A stretch of 64,000 nucleotides of DNA. Source: Gloeothece verrucosa PCC 7822 (GTDB taxonomy: Bacteria > Cyanobacteriota > Cyanobacteriia > Cyanobacteriales > Microcystaceae). This document shows, piece by piece, positions 55,501 to 61,500 of this stretch. The stretch covers positions 372,001-436,000 of the forward strand of contig NC_014533.1 in NCBI RefSeq assembly GCF_000147335.1, written 5' to 3'. Below the pieces are notes generated by a model. That model had not been told where the DNA came from. It did no database searches and worked only from the letters and a program-made list of their open reading frames with translations. Numbering within the stretch: position 1 is the stretch's first letter; each line of letters starts with the position of its first letter. The position numbers and the translations under genes were made by a program.

Positions 55501-58500
55501 AAAATACCGCTTTCATCACTGTTGAGAGAATCATAAACCCGAACCAACGAGAGCGGCACACCGCCTAATGTGAAGCTTAAATCGGTTTCTGTGCGTTTAT
55601 ATTGATTTTGTTTCGTTAAACTATTGACTTCTAATGCAACTTGTGCAGTGCTGGTTCGTCCACTCACATCAGTGGCTTTTAATCGCAGTTGATAGAAACC
55701 ATTGCTAAGAGTAGAAGGATCAAATTGTGTTAAAGCCGCGTTATTAATGATGTTATTTCCACTCGCTAAAGTGACATAATTATTACTTCCTAGGTCAGCA
55801 ATTTCTAATAACCATTGGTCTAAATTAATGTCATCAACCGTAGCAAGAATTGGGGTCTTAGCACTAATAAGGGTTCCTTCTAATCCGGCGGCAAAAGCGA
55901 CAGAGGGGGCCGTTAAATCGAGTGGGTTACGAACTTTGAGAATTTGCGTAGTGGTTCCGGTGCGTCCGTCTGCATCAGTAGCAGAAGCTTCTATGGTGTA
56001 CCGTCCGGAAGCGGTGGGCGTAAATTCAAAGCGACCTTGACTGTCTAAAGTGAGTGTTTGACCGTTAAGTTTAGCACTAATATTAGTAATATCAGCCAGC
56101 GAGGAAGCCACTGTTTGAATTAAAACTTTTTGTCCAGGAACAGCCGGAAAACTTGGGGTTAAATCAATGGTTACCGCCGGCGGAATTGGATTGGTTGTCA
56201 CTCGCAGTAAAACCGCTTTCGATACCGTTAATTCCCCATCAGAAACCGTAAAGTTAACTGCATAATCTCCGGTTTGTCCTGGGTTGGGTATCCAGCTAAA
56301 CTTGCCGGTGGAGGGGTCTAAGGTCGCGCCTGAAGGTAGCTTATCTACTGCATAGGTTAAACTGGTGTTGCTATCTGGGTCAGTGCCTAAGATATTAAAT
56401 TCGAGTTTTTCACCCAAAGCGACTGCATGAGAAGAAACAGAAATGGCCGGACTACGGTTAACATTGGCTATCTTCAGGGTCACATTTTGAGTGGCGGTGG
56501 CACCAGCCGGATCACTCACCGCAAAGGAGACTACATAATCTCCGGCTTGTTCAAATCCAGGTTTCCAGGTAAATTTGCCAGTGCGTGGATCAAAGGATGC
56601 ACCCGTAGGTAAAGCAGAAGTCACTGAGTAGACTAACAGGTCATTATCCACATCCCCGGCGGCAAGGGTAAACTGTAATTGAGTGTTTTCTTGTCCAGGT
56701 TGTAGCGGCAAAGGTGCAATAACCGGCGCTTGGTTGACATTATTAACCGTAATCGCAATAGTTTCGCTACTGCTGCGATTTCCGTCAGTGGTTCTTAGAG
56801 TAATGCCGCTATAAGTGCCGGCTTGAGAGAAATTAGGCTTAAAGGTCAAGATTCCCGATTGAGCATCTAAAACCGCACCAGTGGGTAAATTAGTAGCGCT
56901 GTAACTTAGTTTGTCGCCATCTGCATCAAATCCCGACAAGTTTAAGGTTAAGGTTTGCCCTTCATTAACCGTTTGATTGCCCACCGGTGTCAAAATCGGG
57001 GTTTGATTGCTGGTGCGGGCCACCAAATTGAAACTGATTTGATCACTCTTAACTTGACTAACATCACCGTTTCCACTGTCAGTGACTCGTAGGGTGATGG
57101 GGTAAGTCCCGATGGTTGCATTTGTAGGAGTCCAAGAGAACCGCGCTTGTCCATAAACACCGGTTGGCGTTAAAGTTGCGCCACTGGGTAATCCTACAGA
57201 ACTAAAGCTGAGGGTTTCTTGATTGCGGTCACTCGCTTGAACCAAAAATTCCAGTAATTGGCCCACTACCGCCACTTGATCCCCGATATAATTGAGGCGA
57301 GGCGGCGCATTAGGCGCGTTAACCGAAATCACGAACGAGTAAGTATTAGAAGCGGCAACCGGGCCCCCATTTCCGTTATCCGTAGCGGTTAGGTTAATAG
57401 TATAATTTCCGCCGTCATTCGCAGTGGGCGTTAAACGCAATAATCCGGTGCCGTTTCCATTATCGGTAAAGGTGGCAAAATTGGGAATATCAAAGCCCGG
57501 TAATCCTTTTGCGGTTAGCGAAATGGGATCACTATCTGCATCGGTTGCTTGAACTTGGATTTCTATGACCTGACCGGCATTAATCGTTTGATTGGTGAGA
57601 GCAAGGATTTGAGGGGGTCGGTTAGTATTGAGGACTGTAATAGGAACCGTCACCGTGGCCGAACGATTCACACCGGTATTATCGCCGTTATCTGTAGCTG
57701 TAAAGGTGATGTTATAAGTGCCGGCACTGGTGAAACCGGGTGTCCAGCTAAAGATCGCCGTTTCTGGGTCAAAGGTTGCCCCGGTGGGTAAATTAGCCGC
57801 CACATAAGTCACCGTCGGGTCACTACCTTCGAGGGTGCTTAACTGGCCTTGACTATTGCGGTCCTGCGGCACAAAACCCAGATTATCAGGATCGAAAGCA
57901 AAGGCGCGGAATAGCACTTGTTGACCTTCCTGAACTTGCCAAGCACCTAAATTATCAAAAACCGGAGCCGCATTAACATTCAGTACCGTAATTTTCATGG
58001 TTTCGGTACTGCTAGATTCTCCATCACTAACCGTAAAGGGAATAGTATAAACACCCGCTTGGAAGAACGTCGGAGTCCATTCAAATACACCTGTATTGGG
58101 ATTTAAGGTAGCTCCTCCAGGCAAGAGGCGGCTACTGTAAGTTAGGGTAGAATTCTCTGGGTCACGCCCTTGTAATTGAATACGAACATTATCGCCTTCT
58201 TGAACCGTTCGGTCTGCCGGACGAATTAACGTCGGGTCTTGATTGGTGGGTGCTATTAAGAAAGTAGTGGTTTGAACGACTTGAGTGTATCCATCACTGA
58301 CCACAAATTCCACATCTTCATAAGTCCCCGCCGCCTCATAACCCGGTGTCCAACTTAAAACGCGAGTTTGAGGATTAAAGCTGGCACCTGGCGGCAAATT
58401 ATTCACCCAGAAATTGAGCGGGTTATTATCCGCATCAGTGGCGTTTAGGGTGAGGGTGAGGGGTTTTCCTTCAGCGCCGCGAATCTGTTCAGCAATAGGA

Positions 58501-61500
58501 GTAAAGACCGGTTGACGGTTGCCGCCGCTTACTTGAATCGTAAACGATTGACTGCTAGAAGCCCCACGCCCATCATAAACCTGTAAATCTACATTACTGC
58601 TGACAAAACTAGCCGCAGTGGGCGACCAAGTAATTAACCCCGTGCTTGCATCGATGCTCATTCCCGCCGGCGCATTATTGAGGAGATAGCTTAAAACGCT
58701 TCCATCAGGGTCATTAGCTGTTACTTGATAAGTATAAGCGGTTCCTGCGGTAGCCGTCGTGACGGGAAGAGAAGTAATAATCGGCGCTTGATTGGGATAA
58801 GGGAGAGCATATAAACTGGTGGCAAATTCTACTCTTAGCGCGTCAGGGTCATAAACTGTAATAGTGCGATTGGTAATCGATTGACCCGGGCGTAAACGAC
58901 CATCTGGAAGACTACTACTTAAATCAATCAGATAAGCACCTTCTGGTGTGCGGCCAATGCTGTCTAACGGTCTGCCGGTGAACGAGGAAGAAGGTTCTAA
59001 TAACAGTCTTAAGGGTAAGAGTAAGTCAGCATCCGCGCGGCTGGTAATACTAATATCATACGACAGGGTTTGATTTTGACGATTTAGGCGCGGGTTCGTG
59101 AATTGTAAGTCAATATATGGTAAGAAGTCAGAAATAGCGGTGAAATCTTCTCGATAATCTTGAGCCAGAGGAATTCGAGCCGCACTTTGCAGGTTATCAT
59201 CGACCTTAAGTTCATAAGCCCCCGGAATCAGCGTATTAAATGAGAGGACAACTGAACGAGTAGCGGCATTATATTGTACTGAACGCGGCGTTAAAGTCCC
59301 GTTATCACTAATCAATTGATAATTATTCGGATTCAGCACAGAAGCAGTATCACTGGCCGTCCCGACAAACATTTCTTGGTCAAAAGTAATGCTAATCTGA
59401 CCTTGAGGTAAGGGTACTACCGCATCCGGAGCCGGATTGGTAGAGACCACTAGCGGCGCAGAAAGAGGATTGAAAACATCAATTTGATTCGACTGACTTA
59501 ACAGAACTCGCCCATCGCTGGTAGTTTTAATATTTTCGCCGCGACTGCCGCCTCTGGCCACTGTGACTGACTCCAGAGAGGCCAAGTCAACCATTTTTAG
59601 TTCCCCGTTGTTATTGGAAACAAACAGTAAGCCGGCGAGCCGCGTTCCGTCTTTTCCAAAGGCCAGAGAATCCACAGGCGAATCAAACTCGAGCATTCTT
59701 TGAGCTTTGCCGGCGCTATCAAAACGAACAATAGTACCGCGTTCTGGCCAAGTAGTAGCCCAGAGTTTCCCATCCGGTGCAAAAGCCAGAGAATCTACTC
59801 GTAAATCACTGTAATGGGTGAATGTCTCGGTAACTGGGTTAAAGATTTCAATTCCATCCCCAGAAGACACATAAATTAATCCGGTTGTCGTTTCAATCGC
59901 CAGGGTTTGAGTTAATCCATCCCCGTATTGTTGTAAAATCTGCCCACTTTGAGCATCCAGTTTAACGAGAGGACCGCCGCCGGTAGTACCCCATAGATAA
60001 CCTGTGGAGTCTAAGGCCAGGTCAAAAATGGGTTGATTGAGCGTAGCCAGGGCTGTTCCCGCTTGTCCGCCGGTAGCAGAAAAACGATATAAAGAGCCTC
60101 GATTTGCACCACCACTAGCGATTACGGAGCCATCCGAAAGCGTAACGATAGCCAGGGGAGCGATGCCTGCATGACTGGTGGGAATGCCTGTGGCAAAGGC
60201 CGAGGCCGTAAAAGGTCTGATGACTACATCGAATTCAGAGGGACGAGTCGAAGGTGTCGCCGCCGGAATATTTTCTTTTGCAGTGATAAACAGAGGATTC
60301 GTAGAAGGTGTGGGCGATGGAGGCGGTAACGTGCCTAAATCAGTTTGTGTACTTTCCTCTACCGTCGGTAAGCTGCCTAAATTAACGGCAGAACCATCAT
60401 CTGGGGCGCTAATTCCTAAGCCAGGTTTTTCGGTATTACCCGCGTTATCTGTGGCTAAAACCAGGAATTCATAGGTGTGTCCCGCTTCGCCGCTATAAAC
60501 GCCTGATGTATCACTGGTTTGTTGCTTCCATATCTTGAAGTCTCCGCCGTCTTTGGAGACATAAACCGTAGACCATTTAACGCCGCTTCCTTCGGAATCA
60601 TCCACCGAGGACCATTTAACTAGATAATCAGAACTGCCGGCCCGTAGCGGGGTAACGGTTAACGATGAGGTGGGTGCTACTGCATCAATAATACTGGTCA
60701 CTTCTTGGGTATCCATAGGAGCCGCCGTATTATAAATAATGCGTGCTTGGCTGCTAATTTCTGTACCGGTAGCCAGGTCTGCCTTGGGTAAAATCGTATA
60801 GGTGACAAAGCCGGTGCCTGCCGCATTAGCTGTATTGGGGGGTAATAGTCCTAAATTGGGATTGTTGAGAACTTCGCCGGTGTTGGGGTCTATGGCCTGT
60901 AATAACCAGGTCGCTGTATTGGATAGGGGGTCTAATCCGGCGCTTACCCTGAGAATAAATCCTTTGCTACGTACAAAGTCGAAATCGCCTTGGAAAGTTC
61001 CCCGACCTTGAGGGATATGTAATTGTATGTCACCGATGCGTAGGTCGCCTAATTGGAAGTTGCGAGGGTCTAAATCGCTATCAAGTTGGGTAACAATGCG
61101 AATTTCACTAACATTTGTCGAAGCCGTAGCCGCATTTTCAAAGCGAATAGTATAGGGGAGTTTTGTCTGTGCGGGGATAAAGTTCTCATTACCAAATCCT
61201 AACGGACCAGTAAGACTCGCTAAGTTGCTAATGCTGCCTGTAGCATTAAAGAAACTGGCAAAACTGGCCGGCGGGATAGGAACAGACCGAGGTAAATCGA
61301 CTGCTGCCTCTCCATAGGGCACATAAACATTAAAGGCTTGATAATGAGTCGGTTTAGAGAGTCCTAAATTATATTGTGATGCAGGCGGCGGTGATTGCTG
61401 TCCGGTTTGGCCGGGTTTGTCGCCGTACCATTGACGAATTTTCTCAAAGAAACTGACGAGATTTCCATTAGAGATAATTTCTTTACCCACCGGTCCGAGC

